Assembly: GCA_016193365.1 (NCBI GenBank)
Contig: JACPSI010000076.1
Location: forward strand, 1 to 44,770
DNA: 44,770 bases
Source: Ignavibacteriales bacterium
GTDB lineage: Bacteria; Bacteroidota; Ignavibacteria; UBA10030
Direction: 5' to 3'
The notes below the pieces were generated by a model, which did no database searches, had not been told where the DNA came from, and saw only the letters and a program-made list of their open reading frames with translations. Shown one piece after another: positions 32,703-41,622 of the stretch (position 1 is the first letter of the stretch; every line of letters begins with the position of its first letter). Both the position numbers and the translations under genes were made by a program.

Positions 32703-33515
32703 ATGGCGCAAAGAGACTTGCAGACAAGAGCTCTTGACAACCTTCAAGGAAAAGGAACTAATCCTTTTGGGGTTGAAGGGGCGTTGAGGTATGATATGGA
32801 CGCTCAACACATGCCACCTCATTACAAAAGGGCCCACAAGATACAGAATGACCTTGTTATTACCAGTTTAAGAAAAAGCGAGCAAAACAAACTCCATGTT
32901 GTCGTTGACCTCGGCTGCGGTACGGCGAATGATGGCATCGATATACTTTCGCGAACGGAAAACGAGTTTTACTTAGGCGTCGACAATTCTGTACCTATGA
33001 TTGAAAGAGCGAAGTGTAAAATGCAATCACGAGCTTTCGAGAAACGCAGTTATTTTCTAATTAGGGACTTTCGTCAGATGTCAGTGATGGATATTACGGG
33101 CACGCTGAGCCTGCTGAAGTTGGAATGTAGGATTAAAGCAGTAATGAGTACGCTTGCCCTGCATCATTACGAATTAGAAGAAAAGCGCCATGTGTATACA
33201 CTTGCACATAATTTGCTTCCGCCTGGAGGTCGGTTAGTGCTCACGGATTTGTTTTCCAATGGAATCCAGGGTTGCGCTCAGTATGCTCTTTACTGGGAAA
33301 TCGATCAAGTCTGTGGAACAATAGAGAACTCCAAGGAGAAACCAATTGACTCAAAACTGGCCACCACACGAAGTGTAGATCATTATTTGCGGAGTAATCG
33401 ACCACAAAGATTGCTTGACGAAGTAGGTGTTCTGCACGATTGTGGATTTGCAATAGTCGATATCGTCTATAGGTCAGGTCAACTATCTGTCATAGTAGCG
33501 CAAACCGAAAAATGA
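32703..33515 (+). CDS. SAM-dependent class I methyltransferase (first)
   Basis: 270 residues. A small-molecule-type methyltransferase fold with SAM-binding motif I VVDLGCGTAND (67-77), an acidic residue after FYLGVDNS, and LPPGGRLVLTDLF after the central helix. A 50-residue N-terminal segment (MPPHYKRAHKIQND) resembles the cap of natural-product methyltransferases. No DNA- or RNA-binding domain. It overlaps the following membrane protein by 4 nt (ATGA) and follows the ABC ATPase by 6 nt, so it is co-transcribed with the importer; it may modify the imported compound or a signal made from it. Confidence 0.82.
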   Translation: MAQRDLQTRALDNLQGKGTNPFGVEGALRYDMDAQHMPPHYKRAHKIQNDLVITSLRKSEQNKLHVVVDLGCGTANDGIDILSRTENEFYLGVDNSVPMIERAKCKMQSRAFEKRSYFLIRDFRQMSVMDITGTLSLLKLECRIKAVMSTLALHHYELEEKRHVYTLAHNLLPPGGRLVLTDLFSNGIQGCAQYALYWEIDQVCGTIENSKEKPIDSKLATTRSVDHYLRSNRPQRLLDEVGVLHDCGFAIVDIVYRSGQLSVIVAQTEK

Positions 33516-34276
33516 GTCAGCTCAAGAATCTTCTTAGAAATTTGTTTCCTTCAGAAAGGCCCTTGACGCTAGTTTATTCTTTGCTTTGGCTGCTTGCCTT
33601 GGTGTCAGCGATGATTTCGTTTTACTTAAATTGGGAAATCCGTGATTTTGGACAATTAATTACTTTCCTTCTTGCATTTTTCACCACGGGGCTGCTATTT
33701 GCAGTGTACTACGATATACACATGTTCGAAAACGACGACTCTGCGAAGGGTGAGTATCCCTTCTGGGCAAATGAGCCTGAGGAACGGTTGATTCGTTTCT
33801 TTATAGTGTTTTTCCTGCTATTTGCAGTTGGGAAGATCGCTGATGGGCTTTTCCCTCTGTTGCAAAAACTTGATCCTGGAGTTGCAATAATTCGGAATGA
33901 ACAAGTAAAAGGAATCCGCTCTTCCCTTGGCATGCAAGAACGCGCAGATTTCTTTGTTTTTGGTAGCTTCTTGTGTTTCGCTTTCATGTTCATTTGGAAC
34001 GTTGGGGCAATCATGCGTGGCTTCAATGCGATGAAGGGGCAAAGTCGGCTGACAATAATAAGAATTATCCTATTCGGATTAATCACGCTCTTTTGCTCAA
34101 TCTACTGGGCGCTCTTTCTTTGGGCGCCTACTTGGGTGCAACATGTCTCTGAGCTGATCTTTTTAGTATATATAGTTCTCGTCATCTTCTTCTTTGTTCT
34201 TAAACTGGACCCATCGTTAATTAAGTCAAGTTTCACTTGGGCAATTACGCAAAAGAACGACAAGCAAGAGTCGTAG
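33512..34276 (+). CDS. Polytopic membrane protein of unknown function
   Basis: 254 residues. About six hydrophobic helices: LTLVYSLLWLLALVSAMISF, LITFLLAFFTTGLLFAVYY, IRFFIVFFLLFAVGKIADGL, FFVFGSFLCFAFMFIWNVGAI, IIRIILFGLITLFCSIYWALF and ELIFLVYIVLVIFFFVL. Charged loops separate helices 2-3 and 3-4. No known family. Translationally coupled to the methyltransferase upstream and 11 nt from the second methyltransferase start, so it belongs to the same operon; possible export partner or membrane sensor. Confidence 0.75.
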   Translation: MSQLKNLLRNLFPSERPLTLVYSLLWLLALVSAMISFYLNWEIRDFGQLITFLLAFFTTGLLFAVYYDIHMFENDDSAKGEYPFWANEPEERLIRFFIVFFLLFAVGKIADGLFPLLQKLDPGVAIIRNEQVKGIRSSLGMQERADFFVFGSFLCFAFMFIWNVGAIMRGFNAMKGQSRLTIIRIILFGLITLFCSIYWALFLWAPTWVQHVSELIFLVYIVLVIFFFVLKLDPSLIKSSFTWAITQKNDKQES

Positions 34277-34287
34277 AAAGAACGGAT

Positions 34288-34971
34288 GTGAAGCGGTCGT
34301 TGCAATGGCGGGCGCGCATCCTAAACATCTATGGTATGATGCGGAAAATGCCTCCACGATATACGGTGTCATGTGGCGATTTTGAAATAACCGTACTCAA
34401 AAATGTTTATGCCCCTCGTTTTTTTACTGACAGCGTTTGGTTCTTGGATGTTGTTCCTGTTATTCTCAAAGGCACTTCGTTTCTCGAAATTGGCTGCGGA
34501 ACCGGCATAATATCCATTGCTTGTGCCATGCAGGGGGCAAATGTCGTCGCTACAGATATTAATCCTGACGCGGTCAAAAACACGCGAATAAATGCGGAAA
34601 ATCACAATCTGGAAATAGACGTTCGAGAGGGAGATGTCTACGGACCTTTACGATCGAGTGAACGATTTAATTTTATTTTTTGGGCCCATCCTTTTAATAA
34701 CTCGCCAGAACCGGTCAACGACATCCTTCTTCGCTCTGGCTTCGATTATCAATATGAAGGCCTAAAGAAGTACATCGCGGGGGCGCGTGATCATCTGACT
34801 CCAAAAGGGCGATTGCTCTTGGGGACAGGCGATTCGGCAGACATTGGAACAATCACTTCAGTAGCCGCTGAGCATGGATACACGCCTGTGGTTCTTGAGG
34901 CGATAAACATGCCTCTTGAGGAGGGGGGAGATATCATGATCCGCTATCTCTTGCTAGACCTTACAAGGTAG
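34288..34971 (+). CDS. SAM-dependent class I methyltransferase (second)
   Basis: I start at the GTG at 34288, 11 nt after the preceding stop; an upstream in-frame TTG (34237) overlaps the membrane-protein gene, and an ATG at 34336 would shorten it. From the GTG the product has 227 residues. SAM motif EIGCGTG (67-73), second-strand acid in VVATDINPDA, and at the position where N-methyltransferases have NPPY it has WAHPFN (132-137). The family resemblance is to PrmA/HemK-like enzymes, but the changed motif makes glutamine or ribosomal targets doubtful. A small-molecule target is a reasonable guess from the operon. Confidence 0.75.
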   Translation: MKRSLQWRARILNIYGMMRKMPPRYTVSCGDFEITVLKNVYAPRFFTDSVWFLDVVPVILKGTSFLEIGCGTGIISIACAMQGANVVATDINPDAVKNTRINAENHNLEIDVREGDVYGPLRSSERFNFIFWAHPFNNSPEPVNDILLRSGFDYQYEGLKKYIAGARDHLTPKGRLLLGTGDSADIGTITSVAAEHGYTPVVLEAINMPLEEGGDIMIRYLLLDLTR

Positions 34972-35028
34972 TCTCTCAAAATTCTGCTTCGTATTTGATC
35001 AAGCCATATATTGAAACGGTCTACGGAC

Positions 35029-35229
35029 ATGCCTGAAGACATTGTTGTTAGATTAACTGTTCAGCAAACAGAAGACCAATTGTTTGTTGCGAGGGTTTTC
35101 GAAGGAAACAACCTCATTGGTGACAAACTATTTGTCAATCATGGCAGTTTTGACGAAGTCATTGATCTTTATAGAAAACTCCCTGGATTGTATCCTGGCG
35201 TCGCCGTTAGGATTCAAATAGTGCCGTAA
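35029..35229 (+). CDS. 66-residue protein of unknown function
   Basis: From the ATG at 35029 (an in-frame TTG at 35011 adds six residues). A short beta-alpha-beta-like protein (DIVVRLTVQQTEDQLFVARV, then SFDEVIDLYRKLP) with a charged, soluble composition. No family recognised. It lies between the methyltransferase operon and the DUF262 gene (57 and 43 nt gaps). Confidence 0.5.
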   Translation: MPEDIVVRLTVQQTEDQLFVARVFEGNNLIGDKLFVNHGSFDEVIDLYRKLPGLYPGVAVRIQIVP

Positions 35230-35272
35230 TAGCGTTCAGTTCTTACACTGGAGCTTTTTAGAGAAGCAAACT

Positions 35273-36940
35273 ATGCCAAAACTAACCAGAACTCATTATT
35301 CTGTTAGAGAGCTCACGCGGATGTTTGCTAAAGGAGACATAGCTATCCCCGAAATCCAACGAGACTTTGTTTGGGATGCAAAAAGGATTAGGTCACTGAT
35401 CGATTCGGTAAATAGGGATTATCCGTCAGGCGCAATTATTCTGTGGCGTCCAGAATTCCGAAAGAAAAGTGAATTCGAAATGCTAATCAGACCTGAACGT
35501 TTAAAGCTATACAAAGATCGACTGCCAACTTATCTGCTTCTTGATGGTCAACAGCGGCTGACGGCTCTTTGCTCGGTTATTCTGCCAGCTGAGGAGGTAA
35601 TGTCGTCGCTCGGGGAAGAAATCGATTTGCCCAAGCTCTTCATTAATATCAAGAATCTTAAGATTGAGTCTCGCAAGGATCTCCTTCCTCCGTCCAACAA
35701 TCATGCCCTTCTCAACCGAGTCTTAAGCGAGGAAACAGAGGAATCAGGATTGACGGGCTTGCTGAAGGAACTGAAGGATAGGAATGATATACTGCCTAAG
35801 CATCACAATCTGCTGAAGGATTTCAGAGATGGTATCCTCCAATATGTTTACCCAGTTCAAGTGCTTGAAGATTGCAAGTATGAAACGGTCTCAGACATAT
35901 TTAAGCGGGTAAATTCTCAAGGCAAGATTCTCGTGACGGCTGAATTGGAGCTGGCCACTATTGTGCCTCATTGGAAGGGTTTTTCGAAGCATCTCCGATC
36001 ATTCATTAGAGAAATGAAAGGCGAGGGATTCATCGCTGATCTGCCATTTTACATGAAATGCCTTGCGTTTATTGCCACTGATTGGCCAGTGCTGGACTAC
36101 TTCTCCAAACAAGTGCTGAATGGAGAATTCAAGAAAAGTCAACTAGAAAGGTTTTGGCGTCTGACAAAGCAATCAATTCGACGCCTCAATCGCATATTAG
36201 AGAGAAATCACATTAACAGGATGGAGTTGATCACTACACGCAACGCTCTGGTACCGATCGTTTATGCCATCGCAAGGGATAAGCGAAAGAGAATCGAGGA
36301 TGGATTGTTTGTAAAATACTTGGTTTACGCGATGGTCGGTGGCCATTACGTTCAGCAAACAGAAGGCGTGCTCAAGAGGGATTCCTATCCATTGACTGAT
36401 TCAAAGCGAATCGATAAGGGCTTCAAGAAGCTCTATAATCAAATGACAAGAAGAGAATTGAGTTCTAAGGTATTTGACGAAAGCGATTTTCAGGGAATTG
36501 CAGCAAAGAATCCTGCTCTTCTTTCAATGTATCTCGGTCTTGTCCATGCGAAGGCAAGAGATTTCAGTGGAAAAAATTCTACGCCGACAAAGCAATTGGA
36601 TAAGTATCAGATCCATCACATTTTCCCTGTTGAGTTTATGCTTTCCGATGAGGCTGCGATGAAGTATACAAAAAAGAAAAAACTTTCTCGGGCAGAGTTC
36701 AAGCTTGAGATAAACGATGTGGCCAATCTGACTTTTATCTCTCTGGAAGCAAATCAAGAAATCAAGAAACGCCCGCCGTACGATTACCTCCCAAAGATGT
36801 GCCCATCGAAAAACCTAGCTGCGCACTGCATACCGAAGGACGCTGATTTATGGAAACCACAGAATTTCGATAAGTTCTGCACAGAGCGCCGGAGAATGCT
36901 CGCCCGAGCCATGAATGCGTACGTGCGCTCTCTCAGTTGA
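35273..36940 (+). CDS. DUF262 / DUF1524 (HNH) protein, GmrSD-like
   Basis: 555 residues, the usual length for fused DUF262-DUF1524 proteins. The N-terminal DUF262 (ParB-like) domain has IPEIQRDFVW (25-34) and DGQQR (91-95), with NTPase-type function. The C-terminal DUF1524 HNH nuclease has YQIHHIFP (about 445-452, His448-His449) and a late NDVANLTFI. The combination is that of GmrSD-type Type IV restriction enzymes, which cut modified (glucosylated hydroxymethylcytosine) phage DNA, and of related defence nucleases. Here it precedes a Type III-like restriction-modification operon by 86 nt, so both are parts of a defence island; whether it is a separate system is not known. Confidence 0.88.
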   Translation: MPKLTRTHYSVRELTRMFAKGDIAIPEIQRDFVWDAKRIRSLIDSVNRDYPSGAIILWRPEFRKKSEFEMLIRPERLKLYKDRLPTYLLLDGQQRLTALCSVILPAEEVMSSLGEEIDLPKLFINIKNLKIESRKDLLPPSNNHALLNRVLSEETEESGLTGLLKELKDRNDILPKHHNLLKDFRDGILQYVYPVQVLEDCKYETVSDIFKRVNSQGKILVTAELELATIVPHWKGFSKHLRSFIREMKGEGFIADLPFYMKCLAFIATDWPVLDYFSKQVLNGEFKKSQLERFWRLTKQSIRRLNRILERNHINRMELITTRNALVPIVYAIARDKRKRIEDGLFVKYLVYAMVGGHYVQQTEGVLKRDSYPLTDSKRIDKGFKKLYNQMTRRELSSKVFDESDFQGIAAKNPALLSMYLGLVHAKARDFSGKNSTPTKQLDKYQIHHIFPVEFMLSDEAAMKYTKKKKLSRAEFKLEINDVANLTFISLEANQEIKKRPPYDYLPKMCPSKNLAAHCIPKDADLWKPQNFDKFCTERRRMLARAMNAYVRSLS

Positions 36941-37026
36941 GCCTTCGTTAAACCGCCTCTGGTCAATTGATTTTCGGTCAAATTTCAGTAGATTTAACCT
37001 GAATTTGCACTTCGTAGTTACCATTA

Positions 37027-39774
37027 ATGGCCAAAAAACCCACCCGCAAGAAACAAACCAAAGAAGTCCAAACCGTTCCGTATCGCCACCCCGAGGCTAC
37101 AAGCCCTCTGCGGCCTGATGTAGGAACACAGGCTCAATTCCGCAAGAAAAAACCGCCCAAGCAGTATAAGTTTGATTCATCTCTTTCGCCGGAGTTAAAC
37201 TGGGATGGCCAGAATCCTTCTCGCGAAGAAGGCGAAATGCTTATTCGCCAAATCCTCGATGCAAAGGAAATCGGCGAGGCAAAATCTGCCGCTGAAAGAC
37301 TGAAAGCACTAAGCAAGCCGTTCCTCAATTGGGCGGGGAAAGCTGAAAGGCTTTCTTTTGAGGTCCCAACTCTACCTCTGTTTGTTCATGAGAGGCTCTC
37401 GACAAAAGCCATTATTGAGACACTCAAAGGGCACAAACGCGACAAGCAGATAGACATGTTTGACCTTTTCGGCGACCCACGCCGCTCTGTTGCCGATCAG
37501 GTACTAAAGGCCTATGAATATCCGGACAAGTGGGTAAATCGGATGATCCTCGGCGATTCCCTAGTGGTGATGAATTCATTGCTCCAATATGAAAACCTCG
37601 GCGGACAAGTCCAGATGATTTATATAGATCCGCCTTATGGCGTGAAATTTGGTTCAAACTTCCAACCGTTTGTACGCAAACGCGATGTGAGCCATAACGA
37701 TGATGACGATTTGACGCGAGAACCTGAGATGGTAAAAGCCTATCGGGATACATGGGAGCTTGGACTCCATAGTTACCTTACTTACATGCGCGACCGCCTT
37801 CTCCTTGCCCGCAATCTCCTTTCACCAACTGGCAGTGTGTTTGTACAAATAAGCGATGAAAATGTGCACCACGTGCGTGAGCTGATTGAAGAGGTATTTG
37901 GCAGCGAAAATTTCGTCTCGCTCATTACATTTAAAAAAACGACGGGTCTCATTTCCAACTATCTAACAAATGTAAATGATTTCATTATTTGGTTTGCCAA
38001 AGACATCAAACTGATAAAATACAGACAACTCTTTTTAGAGAAAACTGTTGGAGGGGAAGGAGCAAGCCACTATACCCAAGTGATGTTAACAGATGGGAAA
38101 ACAAAACCAATTACGCAGGAAGAGATTCTAAATCCTTCCATATTGCCCGAAGGTGCTAGAATCTATGAAGCCTCTCCAATGATATCACAGGGAAATCCAT
38201 ATTTTGAGTATGAATTCAATGGTAAGAAATTTGGAGGAACCTATAAGACCACAAAAAAAGGTTTGGATAACTTGGCGAAAGCAAATCGTCTAGAAATAAT
38301 GGGAAAGCTCCTTAGATACAGGAGATTTTATGATGATTATCCGGTTTATCCAATAACGAATGTTTGGGAAGATATTCTTGGCATTCAGAGTCGAACGGAT
38401 CCGAAGATATATGTAGTACAAACAAGCACTACAGCGATTCAACGCTGTTTGCTTATGACGACCGATCCTGGTGATCTGGTACTTGATCCAACATGCGGCA
38501 GTGGCACAACCGCCTACGTAGCTGAGCAATGGGGAAGAAGGTGGATCACCATTGATACCTCTCGTGTACCGCTCGCTCTGGCACGCCAGCGTCTGCTCAC
38601 GGCAACTTTTTCGTATTACAAACTCAAAGATGAGCAGCGAGGCCCCGTAGGAGGTTTTGTCTACGAGCGAAAACAAAACAACAAGGGAGAAGAAGTCGGC
38701 GGCATCGTTCCACACGTTACACTAAAAAGCATTGCAAACCAGGAACCGCCGCAAGAAGAAGTGTTAGTGGACCGCCCCGAGGTCATCAATAGTATCACTC
38801 GGGTTACGGGGCCAATCAGTGTGGAGGCAACAATCCCCACGCCTGTTGATTGGGAAGGAGATGACAAAGAAGATTCAGGAACGCAGGAGCCGTATGGTTC
38901 TTTTGTGCAGCGTATGCTGGAAGTGATGCGTAAATCGCCCGTATTGCACCTGGATGGCGAAAAAACAATCCAGTTCAAAAATGTACGACCACCGGCTAAA
39001 TCATTGTCACTGTCTGCAGAAGCAATGGTTGAGGCAACTGCGCCCGGTCAAAAACCATCTCTAAGAGACGCCGTGGTTGAAGCTGATGAGAAGAACAAAG
39101 GAATGCTTCCTCTGAGCCAAAAATACGTTGCTCTTGTTTTCGGTCCCGAAAACGGTGCTGTGAGCGAGAAACTTGTATATGAGGCTGCTAAAGAGGCGGC
39201 GGCGAAATCTGACAAGTATTCTCACTTATATGTAGTTGGGTTTGCGATTCAACCAAATGCACGAGCCTTGGTTGAGAAATGCGATGAAGCGGTGGGTATA
39301 CCTGCAACCTATGTTCAAGCAACACCGGATCTGATGATGGGAGATTTACTCAAGAACATGCGGTCGAGCCAGATATTCTCTGTGTGTGGATTGCCGGAGG
39401 TCAAAATCAAAAAACTGAAACAAAAGAATGAGCCACAACAATATCAGGTAGAATTGCTCGGCCTGGATGTTTTCGACCCGATCTCCATGGAAGTTGAACA
39501 TCGAAAAGGCGATGATGTGCCGGCGTGGTTCCTCGACACAGACTATAACGGGCTCGTGTTTCATGTTACACAAGCTTTCTTTCCGCGAACAAGCGCGTGG
39601 GACAATCTTAAGAAAGCATTGAAGATGTCGTACGAGGAATCCGTGTGGGATCATCTTGCAGGAACGACTAGTGCGCCTTTTGAAGCGGCTGAACACAAGC
39701 AAATTGCTGTGAAGGTGATTGATGATAGGGGAAATGAGCTGCTAGTGGCAGAGAACCTAATTAACATAGATTGA
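37027..39774 (+). CDS. Type III-like adenine DNA methyltransferase (Mod)
   Basis: 915 residues. Beta-class N6-adenine methyltransferase: catalytic motif DPPY (201-204) precedes the SAM-binding motif DPTCGSGTT (487-495), with the long target-recognition region (about 230-450) between them. The N-terminal 150 residues are basic and probably bind DNA. A C-terminal extension of about 365 residues is unusually long compared with classical Mod and carries no motif I know. Methylates host DNA and, with Res, forms a Type III complex. The start at 37027 has no strong SD. The next gene, an ATPase, starts 1 nt after the stop. Confidence 0.88.
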   Translation: MAKKPTRKKQTKEVQTVPYRHPEATSPLRPDVGTQAQFRKKKPPKQYKFDSSLSPELNWDGQNPSREEGEMLIRQILDAKEIGEAKSAAERLKALSKPFLNWAGKAERLSFEVPTLPLFVHERLSTKAIIETLKGHKRDKQIDMFDLFGDPRRSVADQVLKAYEYPDKWVNRMILGDSLVVMNSLLQYENLGGQVQMIYIDPPYGVKFGSNFQPFVRKRDVSHNDDDDLTREPEMVKAYRDTWELGLHSYLTYMRDRLLLARNLLSPTGSVFVQISDENVHHVRELIEEVFGSENFVSLITFKKTTGLISNYLTNVNDFIIWFAKDIKLIKYRQLFLEKTVGGEGASHYTQVMLTDGKTKPITQEEILNPSILPEGARIYEASPMISQGNPYFEYEFNGKKFGGTYKTTKKGLDNLAKANRLEIMGKLLRYRRFYDDYPVYPITNVWEDILGIQSRTDPKIYVVQTSTTAIQRCLLMTTDPGDLVLDPTCGSGTTAYVAEQWGRRWITIDTSRVPLALARQRLLTATFSYYKLKDEQRGPVGGFVYERKQNNKGEEVGGIVPHVTLKSIANQEPPQEEVLVDRPEVINSITRVTGPISVEATIPTPVDWEGDDKEDSGTQEPYGSFVQRMLEVMRKSPVLHLDGEKTIQFKNVRPPAKSLSLSAEAMVEATAPGQKPSLRDAVVEADEKNKGMLPLSQKYVALVFGPENGAVSEKLVYEAAKEAAAKSDKYSHLYVVGFAIQPNARALVEKCDEAVGIPATYVQATPDLMMGDLLKNMRSSQIFSVCGLPEVKIKKLKQKNEPQQYQVELLGLDVFDPISMEVEHRKGDDVPAWFLDTDYNGLVFHVTQAFFPRTSAWDNLKKALKMSYEESVWDHLAGTTSAPFEAAEHKQIAVKVIDDRGNELLVAENLINID

Positions 39775-39775
39775 A

Positions 39776-40993
39776 ATGGCTCAAATAGAAGGAATCAGAA
39801 TCCAGAATTATAGGGCCTTAAAAGATGTCACACTTGGGAAGACTGTTGATCAGTATTACCAGCCGCTCGGCAAGCTGGCAACGATAATCGGGCCCAACGG
39901 ATGTGGCAAATCCACTCTCATGGATGCTTTTGCATTTATTAGCGATTGTCTAACTCAAGGGGTAGAAGAATCGTGTGAGCGGCAACATCGCGGCGGCTTT
40001 CATCGGCTGCACACTCGTGGTCAGGACGGATCAATTCAGTTTGAAATATACTATCGAGAGGATGCGAAAGCGCGCCCGATTAGCTATTCTTTGCATATTG
40101 ATCTTGACCCAACCCGGCGTCCATATGTTAGATATGAACGGCTTAGGCAGCGCCGCAAGGGACAGAAATGGGGTCAACCTTTTTCGTTTTTGGAGTTGTC
40201 TAACGGTACGGGAGTCGTATGGGCTGGCGAATCGACTGGTGAGGAAGATTCGCTTAGGAAAAACGTCAGTTTGGACGATCCGCGCAAGTTAGGTATTACA
40301 ACATTAGGCAACCTTTCCGATCACCCAAGAATTGTGGCATTTCGTCAATTCCTGGAAGGGTGGTACTTATCGTATTTTGTGCCAGATGCTGCCCGCGGAC
40401 TCCCTATGGCAGGTGCCCAGAAACATTTAAATAGAGAAGGGAGCAATCTTGCGAATTATGTGCAGTTCATGGAGCGAAAAGAGCCAAAGAGATTTCAAGC
40501 TGTTTTGGACCGCATAGCTAAGAAGATTCCAGGCGTGCAAAAAATTGCTACAAAAATCGCCGACGACGGAAGATTGTTGATTCAATTCGATGACAGGGGA
40601 TACAAAGACCCTTTCTTCGCTCAAGACATGTCCGATGGGACGCTTAAGATGTTTGCTTACTTGCTTCTGCTTGAAGACCCTGAACCATTTCCACTAATCG
40701 GCATTGAGGAACCCGAGAACGGCCTACACCATAAGTTGCTCGAGCCCCTAGCTTTGGAAATGAAGCGTTATTCGCAACAAGGCAAGGCTTCGCAAATTGT
40801 TGTCACCACGCATTCACCACACTTTGTCGATGCGCTTAAGCCTGAAGATGTCTGGATACTCGAAAAGGATGCCAATGGGTTTACCACCGCCTCGCGGGCT
40901 TCAGATGCTAAAGAGGCTCAAGAACTACACAAGGAAGGAATACCGCTGGGTAGCCTATGGTACAGTAACCATCTTGGCAAAGGTAATCCATGA
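39776..40993 (+). CDS. AAA (AAA_21/OLD-like, ABC-fold) ATPase
   Basis: 405 residues. Begins IEGIRIQNYRALKDV, the usual start of RecF/OLD-type ATPases, then Walker A GPNGCGKST (39-47), the ABC-like signature MSDGTLKM (about 285-292), Walker B LIGIEEPENGL (acidic residues 311-312) and the switch His in THSPHFVD (about 343). The end carries an open, nuclease-free tail. Such ATPases act with TOPRIM-type partners as sensors or switches in anti-phage systems (for example PARIS AriA). It overlaps the DUF4276 gene (ATGA), which is the expected partner, and both lie between Mod and Res, an unusual location. Confidence 0.87.
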   Translation: MAQIEGIRIQNYRALKDVTLGKTVDQYYQPLGKLATIIGPNGCGKSTLMDAFAFISDCLTQGVEESCERQHRGGFHRLHTRGQDGSIQFEIYYREDAKARPISYSLHIDLDPTRRPYVRYERLRQRRKGQKWGQPFSFLELSNGTGVVWAGESTGEEDSLRKNVSLDDPRKLGITTLGNLSDHPRIVAFRQFLEGWYLSYFVPDAARGLPMAGAQKHLNREGSNLANYVQFMERKEPKRFQAVLDRIAKKIPGVQKIATKIADDGRLLIQFDDRGYKDPFFAQDMSDGTLKMFAYLLLLEDPEPFPLIGIEEPENGLHHKLLEPLALEMKRYSQQGKASQIVVTTHSPHFVDALKPEDVWILEKDANGFTTASRASDAKEAQELHKEGIPLGSLWYSNHLGKGNP

Positions 40994-41622
40994 TCTTCTT
41001 AGAGATATTGCTGGAGGGTGAGGCCGACGTTCCAGCAGTTAAGAGCATTCTTGAACGGAGATTCAACTTGGTTGAAAACTTGCACTTTCGGATACATCCC
41101 CATCGCGGCAAGGGAAGACTTCCAGTGAATCCTTTATCCCGTCCGGATCCATTGAACCGCGGGCTACTAGATCAATTGCCCGCGAAATTACGGGGCTATC
41201 ACTATTTGCCGAACGGTTATTGTGTTGTAGTGTTAGTTGATTGTGATCGTCAAAATTGCGTTGCTTTGAAGCAGACTTTGGTCAACGCTTACAATGCGTT
41301 GCCCCAAAAAGCACAGTGCGTTCTGTTCCGAATTGCCGTCGAGGAGACAGAGTCCTGGTTTCTTGCGGACGCAAACGCAATTCAAACTGCCTATCCCCGC
41401 GCTCGGATATCCCGCTTGCCGAATCAACCCGATATTGCAATTGGCGCATGGGAAAAACTTGCTGAGGTGCTGGGGAAACAAATCGAAGACTGCGATGGTT
41501 CTGATAAGTATCAATGGGCATCACAAATAACACCTCAGCTTGATTTAGCTAATCCTCGTTCGCCAAGTCTCGCGGCATTTATCAACGGAATTCACAGGTT
41601 AGTTCAGGCGCACGATCCATGA
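40990..41622 (+). CDS. DUF4276 (TOPRIM-like) protein
   Basis: 210 residues, standard for DUF4276. Seen: an early acidic motif LEGEADVPAV (8-17, Glu11), the DxD pair VDCDRQN (Asp84, Asp86), and EETESWFLAD (118-127), all characteristic of the family and consistent with a TOPRIM-type metal site. Functional data for the family are limited; analogous ATPase/TOPRIM pairs act as triggered nucleases or abortive-infection effectors. The start overlaps the ATPase stop by 4 nt, and the stop overlaps the Res start by 4 nt, so expression is locked to both. Confidence 0.83.
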   Translation: MIFLEILLEGEADVPAVKSILERRFNLVENLHFRIHPHRGKGRLPVNPLSRPDPLNRGLLDQLPAKLRGYHYLPNGYCVVVLVDCDRQNCVALKQTLVNAYNALPQKAQCVLFRIAVEETESWFLADANAIQTAYPRARISRLPNQPDIAIGAWEKLAEVLGKQIEDCDGSDKYQWASQITPQLDLANPRSPSLAAFINGIHRLVQAHDP

